Counted from the first letter of the stretch, positions 34,482 to 45,085 are shown. The stretch is DNA of 64,000 nucleotides from Agromyces sp. Soil535 (GCF_001428255.1 NZ_LMRW01000027.1:62001-126000), one strand, 5' to 3'. Translations and numbers: made by a program. The notes: generated by a model from the letters alone, not told the origin.

Positions 34482-35894
34482 TCAGGCCTGCGGCGGTCGC
34501 GTCATCGACAGCAGGTCGAGCGCCTTGTCGAGCTGTTCCTCGGTGAGTTCGCCGCGCTCGATGTAGCCGAGGTCGATCACGGCCTCGCGCACCGTGATGC
34601 CCTTGGCGACCGAGTGCTTCGCGATCTTCGCGGCGGCCTCGTAGCCGATGAGCTTGTTGAGCGGGGTCACGATGGACGGCGACATTCCGGCAAGGGCGGT
34701 CGTGCGTTCGACGTTCGCCTCGAGCCCGTCGATGGTCTTGTCGGCGAGAGCCCTGACCGAGTTCGAGAGCAGGCGGATGGACTCGAGCACCGCCGTGCCC
34801 ATCACGGGGATCTGCACGTTGAGCTCGAAGGCTCCGGATGCCCCGCCCCACGCCACCGTGGCGTCGTTGCCGATGACCCGGGCCGCCACCATGAGCACGG
34901 CCTCGGGGATGACGGGGTTCACCTTGCCCGGCATGATCGAGGAGCCCGGCTGCAGGTCGGGGATCCGCAACTCGCCGAGGCCGGTGTTGGGGCCCGAGCC
35001 CATCCAGCGGATGTCGTTGGCGATCTTCGTAAGGCTCACGGCGATGGTGCGCAGGGCCCCGGATGCGTCGACGAGGCCGTCGCGGTTGGCCTGCGCCTCG
35101 AAGTGGTCGACCGCCTCGGTGATCGGCAGCTCCGTCTCCCGCTGGAGGAGCTCGATGACCAGCTGCGGGAAGCCGGCGGGCGTGTTGATGCCCGTGCCGA
35201 CCGCCGTGCCGCCGAGCGGAATCTCGGCGACGCGGGGGAGTGCCGTGCGGACCCGCTCGATGCCGAGGCGCACCTGACGGGCGTAGCCGCCGAACTCCTG
35301 GCCGAGGGTCACGGGCGTGGCGTCCATGAGGTGCGTGCGGCCGGCCTTCACCACGTCGGCCCACAGCACGGCCTTCTTCTCGAGCGCGACCGCGAGGTGG
35401 TCGAGCGCGGGGATCAGGTCGTCGATGAGCGCGGCCGTGACGGCGATGTGCACCGAGGTGGGGAACACGTCGTTCGAGGACTGCGAGGCGTTCACGTGGT
35501 CGTTCGGGTGCACCGGCGAGCCGAGCTTCTCGGTCGCGAGGGTGGCGAGCACCTCGTTCATGTTCATGTTCGACGACGTCCCCGAGCCGGTCTGGTAGAC
35601 GTCGACCGGGAAGTGGGCGACCGCGTCGTGCTTGCCGGCGATGACCTCGTCGGCGGCCTCCTCGATGGCCTTCGCGATGGCCGGGTCGAGCACGCCGAGG
35701 CGGGCGTTCGCCTGCGCTGCGGCCTTCTTGATGCGGGCGAGCGCCTGCAGCTGCTGCAGCTCGAGGCCCGAGCCCGAGATCGGGAAGTTGTCGACGGCGC
35801 GCTGGGTCTGCGCCCGGTAGAGCGCCGATGCGGGGACCCGCACCTCGCCCATCGTGTCGTTCTCGATCCGGTAGTCGGCGGCGTTGTCCACCAC
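34482..35894 (-). CDS. fumC: class II fumarate hydratase
   Basis: Oxygen-stable fumarase of the TCA cycle, tetrameric, about 470 residues. Visible: [20 protein letters not shown], the [12 protein letters not shown] segment, [30 protein letters not shown], and the superfamily signature [14 protein letters not shown] start at 35894 after AAGGGGAA. Downstream of carbonic anhydrase, both on the minus strand. Confidence 0.97.
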   Translation of the reverse strand: MVDNAADYRIENDTMGEVRVPASALYRAQTQRAVDNFPISGSGLELQQLQALARIKKAAAQANARLGVLDPAIAKAIEEAADEVIAGKHDAVAHFPVDVYQTGSGTSSNMNMNEVLATLATEKLGSPVHPNDHVNASQSSNDVFPTSVHIAVTAALIDDLIPALDHLAVALEKKAVLWADVVKAGRTHLMDATPVTLGQEFGGYARQVRLGIERVRTALPRVAEIPLGGTAVGTGINTPAGFPQLVIELLQRETELPITEAVDHFEAQANRDGLVDASGALRTIAVSLTKIANDIRWMGSGPNTGLGELRIPDLQPGSSIMPGKVNPVIPEAVLMVAARVIGNDATVAWGGASGAFELNVQIPVMGTAVLESIRLLSNSVRALADKTIDGLEANVERTTALAGMSPSIVTPLNKLIGYEAAAKIAKHSVAKGITVREAVIDLGYIERGELTEEQLDKALDLLSMTRPPQA

Positions 35895-35953
35895 GGTGTG
35901 TTCCCCTTCGGTTGCGTGCCGGGCCCTCACGGCGAGTACCGCGATCGCGGCGG

Positions 35954-36610
35954 TCAGATGCGTCCGACGACGATGTCGGTCTCGGCGCGTCCCTCGACCA
36001 GGCGGTAGTTCGCGCCGACGATAGCCAGCGTACCCGCTGCGATCGCGTCGCTGATCATCTCGGAGCTCTCGAGCAGCTCGGCGACGGTGTCGCGCAGGTG
36101 CTCACGGCCCACGAAGCCGGCGTCGACGTCGTCGGGCGTGACCGGGGCGTCGGGCTCGGCGCCGGCGACGCGGCGCACGGCGGGGACGATGCGGTCGACG
36201 ACCGCCGCGATGTGCGGGGGCAGCGGGGCGGCGTCCGCCGCCTGCGAGTCGATCGCCGCGCGCACGGCCCCGCACTCGTCGTGCCCGAGCACGAGGATGA
36301 GCGGCACCCCGAGCACGCCGACCGCGTACTCGAGGGACCCCAGCACCGAGTCGGAGATCACCTGGCCGGCGTTGCGCACGACGAACGCGTCGCCGAGGCC
36401 CACGTCGAAGATGATCTCGGCCGAGAGGCGCGAGTCGCTGCATCCGAAGATCGCGACCCGGGGTCGCTGCGTGTACGCGAGCGACGTGCGGTGGTCGACG
36501 TCCTGGCGCGGATGCTGCGGCTCGCCCGACACGAACCGCTCGTTGCCGCGGCGCAGCTCGCGCCACGTGGCAGCCGGAGTCTCATGGCGTTCGTTCGGCT
36601 GCTCGCTCAC
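35954..36610 (-). CDS. beta-class carbonic anhydrase
   Basis: Interconverts CO2 and bicarbonate. 218 residues. Zinc ligands are visible in [11 protein letters not shown] (Cys, and the Asp/Arg dyad) and [14 protein letters not shown] (His and Cys). [19 protein letters not shown] is a further family motif. The bicarbonate produced could feed PEP carboxylation or fatty-acid synthesis. Same strand as, and 59 bases from, fumC. Confidence 0.95.
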   Translation of the reverse strand: MSEQPNERHETPAATWRELRRGNERFVSGEPQHPRQDVDHRTSLAYTQRPRVAIFGCSDSRLSAEIIFDVGLGDAFVVRNAGQVISDSVLGSLEYAVGVLGVPLILVLGHDECGAVRAAIDSQAADAAPLPPHIAAVVDRIVPAVRRVAGAEPDAPVTPDDVDAGFVGREHLRDTVAELLESSEMISDAIAAGTLAIVGANYRLVEGRAETDIVVGRI

Positions 36611-36622
36611 GGGCGGCTCCTC

Positions 36623-37264
36623 TCAGCGCTGCGCGTCGATCGTCGGGACGAGGGCGGTGGCGATCGTCTCGAACTCCTCTGGCGTGCCGGTGCCGAGCAG
36701 CACGAACGTGCTGTCGCCCGCCTCGGTGGTGAGGCCGTATCGGGCGTTGCCCACGTCGTCGCCGGAGTCGCGGTTGTCGTATACCGTCCACTCGACGCCG
36801 TCGATCGTGATCGTGCCGGTTGCGATGGTGCGCTCGAGGAGCGCGGCGACCCACGTGGGGTTCGCCTCGAGCCCCTGGTACATGCCGATGTACTCGTCGC
36901 TGGGCGTGAGGTAGCCGGCGTACCATGCCGTGACCTGGTCGGCACTCGACGAGCGGAGCTCGGCGGCATTGGCGCGCCACCCGTCGGGCAGCTCGGGCAC
37001 CGCGAGCGGGACGTCGCTTGCGACCTGCGCCTGCTCGGCCACCGCGGCGACGTCGATGTCGCGCTCGATCGCGGTGTCGCTGCGGGGGACGAGCAGCACG
37101 ATCACGAGCACCGCGAGCAGGCTCGCCCCGAGCGCCAGGAGCAGATTCCTGAGCGTCTGCCGCTGGCGATAGTTCACCGAGTTCGCAGCCTTGCGGGCCG
37201 CGGTCTCCTCGGGCGTCTCGGGCCGGCCGAGCTCGGCGACGACGCGCGGTGGTCGCTTCGCCAT
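36623..37264 (-). CDS. DUF4245 membrane protein
   Basis: 213 residues: a short cytoplasmic N-terminus with NSVNYRQRQTLRNLLLALGA, one membrane helix (LLLALGASLLAVLVIVLLV), then an extracytoplasmic domain with LPDGWRANAAELR and WTVYDNRDSGDDVGNARYGL. Family of unknown function usually found after xseB in actinobacteria. The ATG at 37264 overlaps the xseB stop by one base, so it is co-translated with the exonuclease genes. Confidence 0.9.
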   Translation of the reverse strand: MAKRPPRVVAELGRPETPEETAARKAANSVNYRQRQTLRNLLLALGASLLAVLVIVLLVPRSDTAIERDIDVAAVAEQAQVASDVPLAVPELPDGWRANAAELRSSSADQVTAWYAGYLTPSDEYIGMYQGLEANPTWVAALLERTIATGTITIDGVEWTVYDNRDSGDDVGNARYGLTTEAGDSTFVLLGTGTPEEFETIATALVPTIDAQR

Positions 37265-37512
37265 CAGCGGGCGCCAGCGTCGTCGGATGCGGCAGGCGCA
37301 CCGCGCCCGGCGCGGGCTCGCGCCGCGTCGAGGCGCGCCTTCGCGCCGATGAGCCACTCCTCGCACCGGGCGGCGAGCGCCTCGCCGCGCTCCCACAGCG
37401 CGAGCGACTGCTCGAGCGTCGCGGAGCCCTGCTCGAGCTCGGCCACGACCTGCACGAGCTCGTCGCGCGCCTGCTCGTAGCTCAGTTCGGCGACATCCGT
37501 GGTGGGGGGCAT
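37264..37512 (-). CDS. xseB: exodeoxyribonuclease VII small subunit
   Basis: 82 residues, close to the normal length. The family core [21 protein letters not shown] then [20 protein letters not shown] is visible. XseB assembles with XseA to form the enzyme that degrades single-stranded DNA to acid-soluble oligonucleotides. Nine bases after xseA on the same strand. Confidence 0.95.
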   Translation of the reverse strand: MPPTTDVAELSYEQARDELVQVVAELEQGSATLEQSLALWERGEALAARCEEWLIGAKARLDAARARAGRGAPAASDDAGAR

Positions 37513-37521
37513 GCAACCATT

Positions 37522-38763
37522 CTATTCGGCGTCACTGTCGGCGCCGTCGCGCCCGACGGGACCGGTGGACACGGCCCCGAGCACGCCCTCGGCGAGCGTC
37601 AGCGTGAGGCCCGCACCCTCGGGGGCGCCGTCGGGGTTGCGCAGCACGTGCCCGTCGGGGCCCTGCACGATCGCGTACCCGCGGTCGAGCGTCGCCTGCG
37701 GCGAGAGGGCGCGCAGGTGCCCGCGCAGCTCGCCGACGCGAGCCGTCTGCTTCTCGACACAGCGCTCGATGAGCTCGGAGCCGCGCGCCACCCACCGCGT
37801 GAGCTCCTCGGAGCGACGGTCGACGATCCATGCGGCATCGGCGAGGGCGGGACGCGCGCGCAGATGGCCGATGCGGTCGATCTCGCGGCCGAGGATCGTC
37901 GCCAGTCGCATACCGAGCCTCGCACGCGCCTGCCCGACCCGCACGAGCTCCTCGGCGACGTCGGGCACCACGCGCTTCGCGGCATCCGTGGGCGTCGACG
38001 CACGCAGGTCGGCGACCTCGTCGAGCAGCGGCCGGTCGGCCTCGTGTCCGATGGCCGACACGATGGGGGTGGATGCCGCGGCGGCGGCTCGCACGACGCG
38101 CTCGTCGCTGAAGCCCAGCAGGTTCTGGAAGTCGCCGCCGCCGCGCGCCACGATGATGACCTCGACCTCGGGGTCGGCGTCGAGGCGCCGGATCGCGGCG
38201 ACCACCTCGGGTGCCGTGCGGTCGCCCTGCACCGAGGCGTACGCGGTGCGGAACTCGACGGCGGGCCAGCGGAGGCGGGCGTTGCGCAGCACGTCCTGCT
38301 CGGCGTCGCTGTCGCGGCCGGTCACGAGCCCGACGACCGCGGGGAGGAAGGGGAGTCGGTGCTTGCGGCTCGCGTCGAAGAGTCCTTCGGCGGCCAGCTG
38401 TGCGCGCAGGCGCTCGAGCCGCTCGAGGAGGTCGCCGAGGCCGACGTGCTTCATGTCGTAGACCTGCATCGACAGCGTGCCGCCCTTGACCCACCAGCTC
38501 GGCTTCACGAGCAGGATGGCGTGGTCGCCCTGCTTGAACTGCTCGCTCAGCCGCGCCCGCACCGACGACCACATCGTGAACGAGATGGTGGCGTCGACCT
38601 CGAGGTCCTTCAACTTGCCGTAGACGTTGCCGCCCGAGACGCCCCACTGCGTGATCTCACCCTCGACCCAGACGGTGCCGAGGCGGTCGAGGTAGTCCTT
38701 GAGCTTGCCCGACAGGAGCGCGACGGGCCAGGGGTGCTCGCGCGTCGCCGGTGCATCCGTCAT
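37522..38763 (-). CDS. xseA: exodeoxyribonuclease VII large subunit
   Basis: 413 residues. N-terminal OB-fold ([20 protein letters not shown] then [10 protein letters not shown]), catalytic domain with [40 protein letters not shown], and [20 protein letters not shown] with ASTPTDAA. The C-terminal coiled coil binds XseB. Start at 38763 after GGGAGAG. First gene of the xseA-xseB-DUF4245 operon, divergent from ispH. Confidence 0.96.
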   Translation of the reverse strand: MTDAPATREHPWPVALLSGKLKDYLDRLGTVWVEGEITQWGVSGGNVYGKLKDLEVDATISFTMWSSVRARLSEQFKQGDHAILLVKPSWWVKGGTLSMQVYDMKHVGLGDLLERLERLRAQLAAEGLFDASRKHRLPFLPAVVGLVTGRDSDAEQDVLRNARLRWPAVEFRTAYASVQGDRTAPEVVAAIRRLDADPEVEVIIVARGGGDFQNLLGFSDERVVRAAAAASTPIVSAIGHEADRPLLDEVADLRASTPTDAAKRVVPDVAEELVRVGQARARLGMRLATILGREIDRIGHLRARPALADAAWIVDRRSEELTRWVARGSELIERCVEKQTARVGELRGHLRALSPQATLDRGYAIVQGPDGHVLRNPDGAPEGAGLTLTLAEGVLGAVSTGPVGRDGADSDAE

Positions 38764-38837
38764 CGAGTCTCTCCCGTTCCCGTTGGCCCGTTTCCCGTCG
38801 ACCGCTCGCTCAGCACCGCCCGCGTAGGATGGACACC

Positions 38838-39920
38838 GTGACGAGCACGACGGATGCCCCGCGAATCGGCCTCGGCATGCCCAGGGTGCCGGGTGTGCGC
38901 GGCCGGCTCAAGGATATCCCCGTCCCCGGACACAAGCGGGTGCTGCTCGCCGCGCCGCGCGGATACTGCGCGGGCGTCGACCGTGCCGTGATCGCGGTCG
39001 AGAAGGCCCTCGAGCACTACGGCTCCCCCGTGTACGTGCGCAAGCAGATCGTGCACAACATCCATGTCGTGACCCAGCTCGAGCAGCAGGGCGCGATCTT
39101 CGTCGACCAGGTCGACGAGGTGCCCGAGGGCGCCCACATCGTGTTCAGCGCGCACGGGGTGTCGCCCGCCGTGGTGAACGCCGCCGCCGACCGGGGGCTG
39201 CACGCCATCGACGCGACCTGCCCGCTCGTCACGAAGGTGCACCGCGAGGCAGTGCGCTTCGCGCGCGACGACTTCGAGATCCTCCTCATCGGCCATGAGG
39301 GCCACGAGGAGGTGGAGGGCACCGCCGGCGAGGCCCCCGACCACGTCACGGTCGTGAACAGCCCCGACGACGTCGCGAACATCGAGGTGCGCGACCCCGA
39401 CAAGGTGGTCTGGCTCTCGCAGACGACGCTCTCGGTCGACGAGACCATGGAGACGGTGCGGCGCCTGCGCGAACGCTTCCCGAAGCTCCAGGATCCGCCG
39501 AGCGACGACATCTGCTACGCGACCCAGAACCGGCAGGTGGCGATCAAGAAGGTCGCCCAGGACGCGGAGCTCGTGATCGTGGTCGGCTCGGCCAACAGCT
39601 CCAACAGCGTGCGCCTCGTCGAGGTCGCGCTCGAGTACGGCGCGAAGGCCGCCTACCGTGTCGACTACGCCAGCGAGGTCAAGCAGGAGTGGCTCGACGG
39701 CGTCGCCACGGTCGGCGTGACGAGCGGGGCATCCGTGCCCGAGGAGCTCGTGCAGGAGCTGCTCGACGCGCTCGCCGACGCCGGGTACGGCGAGGTCGCC
39801 GAGGTGAAGACGGCAGAGGAGGACCTCATGTTCTCGCTCCCGAAGGAGCTGCGCCGCGACCTCGCCGGCAACCGCGACGCCCGCGCGCTCGGCGGCCGGG
39901 CGCGCACCGCCCAGGCCTGA
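38838..39920 (+). CDS. ispH: 4-hydroxy-3-methylbut-2-enyl diphosphate reductase
   Basis: Last step of the MEP isoprenoid pathway, a 4Fe-4S enzyme giving IPP and DMAPP. Cluster cysteines are visible in [22 protein letters not shown] and [10 protein letters not shown]. Also [19 protein letters not shown] and [13 protein letters not shown]. About 360 residues. The GTG at 38838 was chosen because TAGGAT (38825-38830) lies seven bases upstream, suggesting a leaderless mRNA; an ATG at 38829 would overlap that box. Confidence 0.96.
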   Translation: MTSTTDAPRIGLGMPRVPGVRGRLKDIPVPGHKRVLLAAPRGYCAGVDRAVIAVEKALEHYGSPVYVRKQIVHNIHVVTQLEQQGAIFVDQVDEVPEGAHIVFSAHGVSPAVVNAAADRGLHAIDATCPLVTKVHREAVRFARDDFEILLIGHEGHEEVEGTAGEAPDHVTVVNSPDDVANIEVRDPDKVVWLSQTTLSVDETMETVRRLRERFPKLQDPPSDDICYATQNRQVAIKKVAQDAELVIVVGSANSSNSVRLVEVALEYGAKAAYRVDYASEVKQEWLDGVATVGVTSGASVPEELVQELLDALADAGYGEVAEVKTAEEDLMFSLPKELRRDLAGNRDARALGGRARTAQA

Positions 39921-39990
39921 GCCCGAGCGACCCTGCCCCGACGGTCGATCGTCGGGGCTGTTCGCCCTGCGCGTACGTCGGAACTGGACC

Positions 39991-40021
39991 TTGCGGAGTG
40001 AGCGCTCACTCAGTGTATGCT
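39991..40021 (+). promoter_or_regulatory. TetR-ABC promoter with 16-base palindromic operator
   Basis: GAGTGAGCGCTCACTC (39996-40011) is a perfect 16-base palindrome between a possible -35 (TTGCGG, 39991-39996) and a -10 (TATGCT, 40016-40021). The -10 is seven bases before the ATG. TetR dimers bind palindromes of this size, so bound regulator would block polymerase and repress its own operon. Confidence 0.7.
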
Positions 40022-40028
40022 CGCACCC

Positions 40029-40685
40029 ATGACGACCACAACCGCGCGAGCGACCCGTGCGAAGCCGATGCCCGTGGAGGAGCGGCGGGCGTCGATCGCC
40101 CGCGCGACCCTGCCCCTGCTGGTGGAGCACGGCCGTGACGTGACGACCCGGCAGATCGCCGAAGCTGCCGGCGTCGCCGAGGGCACGCTGTTCCGCGTCT
40201 TCGACGACAAGGAGGCGATCATCGACGCCGCCGTCGAGGAGTTCCTCGATCCGGAGCCCTTCCGTGCGGCCCTGCGACGGATCGATCCGTCGCTGCCCCT
40301 GGAGCTGAAGATCGAGCTCATCCTCGATCGCCTCCTCGATCGCTTCGCCGGCATCTTCGGCGTCTTCGCGGCGCTCGGCGGCCGACCGCGGCCCCCGCAG
40401 TCGGCCGAGCCCGACATCATCATCGGCATCTTCGAGGACCTGCTCGCACCCGACCTGCAGGCGCTGCGCGCGCCCCCCGGCGACGTGTTCAGGTTCGTGC
40501 GCCTCGTCGCCTTCGCGTCCGCGATGCCGCATTTCGGCCCGACCACGGGCCTCGACGCCGACCGGCTCGCGAACCTCATCGTGCACGGCATCGCCGGCGA
40601 GGCATCCGAGCGACCCATCGCATCGATCCGGCCGGGCGAGCCGGACGCATCCGCCTCCGAGAGGGGAGCCGCCCCGTGCTCATGA
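40029..40685 (+). CDS. TetR-family regulator of the heterodimeric ABC exporter
   Basis: 218 residues. HTH in DVTTRQIAEAAGVAEGTLFR then VFDDKEAIIDAAVEEFL; helical ligand-binding C-terminus. Start at the ATG 40029, where a TATGCT box sits seven bases upstream; an earlier in-frame ATG at 40017 lies inside that box. It overlaps the first ABC gene and very likely represses the three-gene operon through the adjacent palindrome. Confidence 0.92.
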   Translation: MTTTTARATRAKPMPVEERRASIARATLPLLVEHGRDVTTRQIAEAAGVAEGTLFRVFDDKEAIIDAAVEEFLDPEPFRAALRRIDPSLPLELKIELILDRLLDRFAGIFGVFAALGGRPRPPQSAEPDIIIGIFEDLLAPDLQALRAPPGDVFRFVRLVAFASAMPHFGPTTGLDADRLANLIVHGIAGEASERPIASIRPGEPDASASERGAAPCS

Positions 40686-42409
40686 AACTGCTCGCCCGCC
40701 ACCTGCGTCCCTACTGGGCGCTGCTCGTCGCGGTCGTCGTGTTCCAGCTCGCGCAGTCGATCGCGTCGCTGTACCTGCCGACGCTGAACGCCGACATCAT
40801 CGACGACGGCGTCGCCACGGGCGACACGGGGTTCATCATCTCGACCGGCGGCGTCATGCTCGGCATCACGCTCGTGCAGATCGCGTGCGCGATCGCGGCC
40901 GTCTACTTCGGCGCCCGGGCCGCGATGGCCTTCGGCCGCGACGTGCGGGCCGCCGTGTTCAGCAGGGTCGCCGACTTCTCCGAACAGGAGGTGTCGCGGT
41001 TCGGGGCTCCGAGCCTCATCACGCGTTCCACCAACGACGTGCAGCAGGTGCAGATGCTCGTCCTCATGTCGTGCACCATCCTGGTGTCGGCGCCGATCCT
41101 CGCCATCGGCGGCGTGATCATGGCGCTGCGCGAGGACCTCGCACTGTCGTGGATCATGGTCGTCGCGGTGCCCGTGCTCCTGCTCGCGGTGGGGCTGATC
41201 ATCTCGCGAATGGTGCCACTGTTCCAGTCGATGCAGCGGCGCATCGACGGCGTGAACCGCGTGCTCAGGGAGCAGCTCACCGGCATCCGCGTCATCCGTG
41301 CCTTCGTCCGGGAGGGCGTCGAGAGCGCGCGCTTCGACGAGGCGAACGACGCGCTGACCGACACCGCGTTGAAGGCCGGCCGCCTGTTCGCCCTCGTCTT
41401 CCCCGTCGTGATGCTCGTCCTCAACGTCTCAAGCGTCGCGGTGCTCTGGTTCGGCGCCTTCCGCGTCGAGGACGGCTCGATGCAGATCGGCTCGCTCGTC
41501 GCATTCCTCAGCTACCTCATCCAGATCCTCATGGCCGTCATGATGGCGACGATGATCGCGTTCCTGCTGCCGCGCGCAGCGGTGTCGGCCGGTCGGATCG
41601 GGGAGGTGCTCGAGACGACGCCGAGCGTCGCCGAGCCGCAGTCGCCCGTGACCGCACTCACCGCGCCCGGCACGGTCGAGTTCCGGAACGTCGACTTCGC
41701 CTACCCCGGCGCTGAGGACCCGGTGCTGCACGACGTGAGCTTCACCGCCCTGCCCGGACAGGTCACGGCGATCATCGGGTCGACGGGCGCGGGGAAGACC
41801 ACGATCGTCAACCTCATCGCGCGCCTCTTCGACGCCACCGGAGGCAGCGTGCGTATCGGCGGCGTCGACGTGCGCGATCTCGACCCCGACGTGCTCAACG
41901 CCCAGTTGGCGCTCGTGCCGCAGAAACCGTACCTGTTCACGGGCACCGTCGGCTCGACGCTGCGATACGGCGACCCGGATGCCACCGACGAGGAGCTCTG
42001 GGACGTGCTCAGGGTGGCCCAGGCCCGCGACTTCGTGGCCGCGATGCCCGGGCAGCTCGATGCGGCGATCGCACAGGGCGGCACAAATGTCTCGGGCGGG
42101 CAGCGCCAGCGGCTCTCGATCGCGCGAGCGCTCGTGAAGCATCCGCCGATCCTCCTCTTCGACGACTCGTTCTCGGCGCTCGACACCGCCACGGACGCGC
42201 GGCTCCGCTCGGCGCTCGAACGCTCGGCGTCCCACGCGACCAGGATCGTCGTCGCGCAGCGGGTCGCGACCATCGTCGATGCCGACCGGATCCTCGTCGT
42301 CGACGACGGCCGGATCACGGCACAGGGCACCCATGAGGAACTGCTCGAGACATCCGAGGCGTACGCCGAGATCGTCGCGAGCCAGCTGAGCGCGGAGGCG
42401 GCGGCATGA
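40676..42409 (+). CDS. ABC exporter half-transporter, degenerate-site subunit
   Basis: 577 residues: six membrane helices (about 1-310) then the ATPase domain. Walker A GSTGAGKTT, signature NVSGGQRQR, Walker B ILLFDDSFSALD with Asp in place of the catalytic Glu, and Gln in place of the switch His (VVAQRVATI). In heterodimeric exporters such as TM287/288 and BmrCD one subunit has this change. GTG at 40676 or ATG at 40682; the latter overlaps the TetR stop (ATGA). Partner encoded next. Confidence 0.93.
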   Translation: MLMKLLARHLRPYWALLVAVVVFQLAQSIASLYLPTLNADIIDDGVATGDTGFIISTGGVMLGITLVQIACAIAAVYFGARAAMAFGRDVRAAVFSRVADFSEQEVSRFGAPSLITRSTNDVQQVQMLVLMSCTILVSAPILAIGGVIMALREDLALSWIMVVAVPVLLLAVGLIISRMVPLFQSMQRRIDGVNRVLREQLTGIRVIRAFVREGVESARFDEANDALTDTALKAGRLFALVFPVVMLVLNVSSVAVLWFGAFRVEDGSMQIGSLVAFLSYLIQILMAVMMATMIAFLLPRAAVSAGRIGEVLETTPSVAEPQSPVTALTAPGTVEFRNVDFAYPGAEDPVLHDVSFTALPGQVTAIIGSTGAGKTTIVNLIARLFDATGGSVRIGGVDVRDLDPDVLNAQLALVPQKPYLFTGTVGSTLRYGDPDATDEELWDVLRVAQARDFVAAMPGQLDAAIAQGGTNVSGGQRQRLSIARALVKHPPILLFDDSFSALDTATDARLRSALERSASHATRIVVAQRVATIVDADRILVVDDGRITAQGTHEELLETSEAYAEIVASQLSAEAAA

Positions 42410-44448
42410 GCGGATCGAACCCCACCACGTCGACGGCACCGGCTCGGCTGCCGATGCCGCCCCGACGCGGCCCGATGGGCGGCGGACCCTTCGGCGGCGT
42501 CGGCATGCCGACCGAGAAGTCCATGAACTTCTGGCCGTCGGCGAAGCGCCTGCTCGGCCGCCTCTGCCCGGAACGCGCGCTCGTCGTCGCGGTGATCCTG
42601 CTCGGCGTCGTGAGCGTCGTGTTCACGGTGCTCGGGCCGAAGATCCTGGGCCAGGCGACGAACCTCATCTTCGAGGGCTTCCTCTCGCTGCAGATGCCGG
42701 CGGGAGCGACGAAGCAGCAGGTCGTCGACCAGCTCCGCGCATCGGGTGACACGAGCCAGGCCGACATGGTGCAGTCGATGAACCTGACGCCCGGCCAGGG
42801 CATCGACTTCGCCGCGTTGGCGACGGTGCTCGCGTGGGTGCTCGCGCTGTACGTGCTCGCCTCCCTGTTCGGGTGGGCCCAGGGCTACGTGCTGAACGGC
42901 GTGACCCAGCGCACGGTGTACCGACTCCGTGAGGAGGTCGAGGCGAAGCTCCACCGACTGCCGCTGTCGTACTTCGACCGGATCCAGCGGGGCGAGCTGC
43001 TCTCGCGCGTCACGAACGACATCGACAACATCTCGCAGTCGCTCCAGCAGACGATGAGCCAGCTGCTCACGTCGCTGCTCACGGTGGTCGGCGTCATGGT
43101 CATGATGTTCGTCATCTCGCCGCTGCTCGCCGTGATCGCGCTCGTGACGATCCCGCTCACGATCCTCATCACCACGGTCATCGCCAGGCGATCGCAGAAG
43201 CTCTTCGTCGCCCAGTGGAAGCACACGGGCACGCTCAACGCGCAGATCGAGGAGGCCTACTCCGGCCACTCACTCGTGCGGATCTTCGGGCGTCGTCGCG
43301 AGGTCGAGCGCGGGTTCACGTCGAAGAACGAGGAGCTCTACGACGCGAGCTTCGGCGCGCAGTTCGTGAGCGGCATCATCATGCCGGCGATGATGTTCGT
43401 CGGCAACCTCGTCTACGTCGCGATCGCGGTCGTCGGCGGGCTCATGGTCGCGGTCGGCGGCATCAGCCTGGGCGACGTGCAGGCCTTCATCCAGTACTCG
43501 CGGCAGTTCACGCAGCCGCTCAGCCAGCTCGGCTCCATGGCGAATCTGCTGCAGTCGGGGGTCGCGAGTGCCGAGCGGGTGTTCGAGCTGCTCGACGCCG
43601 ACGAGCAGGTGTCAGACCCCGAGGACCCCGAGGCGTCGGCGGAGTCGCCGTCCGAGGCATCCGGTCGCCTCGTCTTCGAAGACGTCTCCTTCAGGTACGA
43701 CCCCGAGAAGCCGCTCATCGACGACATGTCGCTGACCGCGGAGCCGGGGCAGTCGATCGCGATCGTCGGGCCGACCGGTGCGGGCAAGACGACGCTCGTG
43801 AACCTCATCATGCGCTTCTACGAGCTCGACGGCGGCCGCATCACGCTCGACGGCGTGGACATCACACGGATGACCCGCGACGAGCTGCGCTCGCGCATGG
43901 GCATGGTGCTGCAGGACACCTGGCTGTTCACCGGCACCATTCGCGAGAACATCGCCTACGGCCGACCGGACGCCACGGAGGAGGAGATCCTCGAGGCCGC
44001 GCGGGCGACGTATGTCGACCGGTTCGTGCGCACGCTGCCAGACGGCTACGACACCGTGCTCGATGACGAGGCGTCCAACCTCTCCGCCGGCGAGAAGCAG
44101 CTCATCACCATCGCGCGGGCGTTCCTCGCGCACCCCGCGGTGCTCATCCTCGACGAGGCGACCAGCTCGGTGGACACCCGTACCGAACTGCTGCTGCAGC
44201 ACGCCATGAACGCGCTGCGCCGCGACAGGACGAGCTTCGTGATCGCGCACCGCCTCTCGACGATCCGCGACGCCGACCTCATCCTGGTGATGGAGGACGG
44301 CCGGATCGTCGAGCAGGGAACCCATTCCGGGCTCCTCGCGGCCGACGGGGCATACGCACGCCTGTACGAGGCGCAGTTCGCCGCGCCGCTCGAGGGCGAC
44401 GACGAGACCGGTTCGACCGAGGCGGCCGCGGAGCGGATCGCGAGCTGA
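42406..44448 (+). CDS. ABC exporter half-transporter, catalytic-site subunit
   Basis: 680 residues. A Pro/Gly-rich N-terminus of about 45 residues precedes six membrane helices with an extended segment between helices 1 and 2 (about 85-125, QVVDQLRASGDTSQADM). ATPase domain: Walker A GPTGAGKTT, Walker B VLILDEATSSVD with the catalytic Glu, switch His in IAHRLSTI, but signature LSAGEKQ instead of LSGGQ. This altered signature pairs with the degenerate Walker B of the partner, giving one consensus and one degenerate site. Overlaps the previous gene by four bases. Confidence 0.94.
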   Translation: MSGSNPTTSTAPARLPMPPRRGPMGGGPFGGVGMPTEKSMNFWPSAKRLLGRLCPERALVVAVILLGVVSVVFTVLGPKILGQATNLIFEGFLSLQMPAGATKQQVVDQLRASGDTSQADMVQSMNLTPGQGIDFAALATVLAWVLALYVLASLFGWAQGYVLNGVTQRTVYRLREEVEAKLHRLPLSYFDRIQRGELLSRVTNDIDNISQSLQQTMSQLLTSLLTVVGVMVMMFVISPLLAVIALVTIPLTILITTVIARRSQKLFVAQWKHTGTLNAQIEEAYSGHSLVRIFGRRREVERGFTSKNEELYDASFGAQFVSGIIMPAMMFVGNLVYVAIAVVGGLMVAVGGISLGDVQAFIQYSRQFTQPLSQLGSMANLLQSGVASAERVFELLDADEQVSDPEDPEASAESPSEASGRLVFEDVSFRYDPEKPLIDDMSLTAEPGQSIAIVGPTGAGKTTLVNLIMRFYELDGGRITLDGVDITRMTRDELRSRMGMVLQDTWLFTGTIRENIAYGRPDATEEEILEAARATYVDRFVRTLPDGYDTVLDDEASNLSAGEKQLITIARAFLAHPAVLILDEATSSVDTRTELLLQHAMNALRRDRTSFVIAHRLSTIRDADLILVMEDGRIVEQGTHSGLLAADGAYARLYEAQFAAPLEGDDETGSTEAAAERIAS

Positions 44449-44451
44449 TCG

Positions 44452-45078
44452 TCAGCCGGCGGTCGCCGTGAGGTGCTCGAGCAGCATCGGGTCGCCCGTG
44501 ATGGCGATGACGGTGAACACGAACAGGGCGATCGCCGCGACGACACCGCCCCCGAGCGGCAGCCAGAACGAGGGGCGACGCGCGCGCATGAGCACGATCG
44601 ACCCGGCCGCCGTCGCCACCCAGAGCACGACCTGCACGATCGAGCCGGCGAGGATGAGCCCGGGGATCTCGGGACCCGGCGTGTAGGCCTCGATGCCCTC
44701 CTGGGTGTGCAGCAGCTGCATCGACTGCGGCATCGCCTGCAGCACGCCCACTGAGAGCCAGGCGCCGAGCACGCCGATCACGAGGAGCAGGATCGTCACG
44801 GCGCGGTCGAGCGGCCGGTCGGGTCGTGTGCCACGACCAGCGGATGCCGCGGAGAGGGCTCGTGCCGGCGGCCGTGCCGGGGGCGTGGGCAACTGCGGCG
44901 CGGGGTCGGACGTGGTCTCTCCCGCGGGCGGCTGCCAGGACCACCCCTCGGGCGCGTACTCGCCGTACTGCGGGCGCGGACGCTCGTCGCGCGGTGCGGG
45001 TGAGGCCGCGGAGACCCCCTCGGGCGTCGGCCCCTCGGCCGGCTCGTCGGGGATCCCCGCGGCGTGCTGCTCCGGCAT
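44452..45078 (-). CDS. Pro-rich membrane protein (DUF6264-like)
   Basis: 208 residues. The disordered N-terminal 85 residues contain RPRPQYGEYAPEGWSWQ, a motif I associate with a Microbacteriaceae-specific family (DUF6264, from memory). Three or four hydrophobic segments follow (AVTILLLVIGVLGAWLSVG, ILAGSIVQVVLWVATAAGSI, LPLGGGVVAAIALFVFTVIA). Function unknown. It lies seven bases after fbaA on the same strand and is convergent with the ABC operon with only three bases between. Confidence 0.75.
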   Translation of the reverse strand: MPEQHAAGIPDEPAEGPTPEGVSAASPAPRDERPRPQYGEYAPEGWSWQPPAGETTSDPAPQLPTPPARPPARALSAASAGRGTRPDRPLDRAVTILLLVIGVLGAWLSVGVLQAMPQSMQLLHTQEGIEAYTPGPEIPGLILAGSIVQVVLWVATAAGSIVLMRARRPSFWLPLGGGVVAAIALFVFTVIAITGDPMLLEHLTATAG

Positions 45079-45085
45079 CCGGAAC

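Noticed and set aside
33574-34566. 330-residue ORF spanning the fused fragment and the HAD gene
   Set aside because: It runs out of frame into the HAD gene; the first part is the aminotransferase remnant and the rest is shadow sequence.
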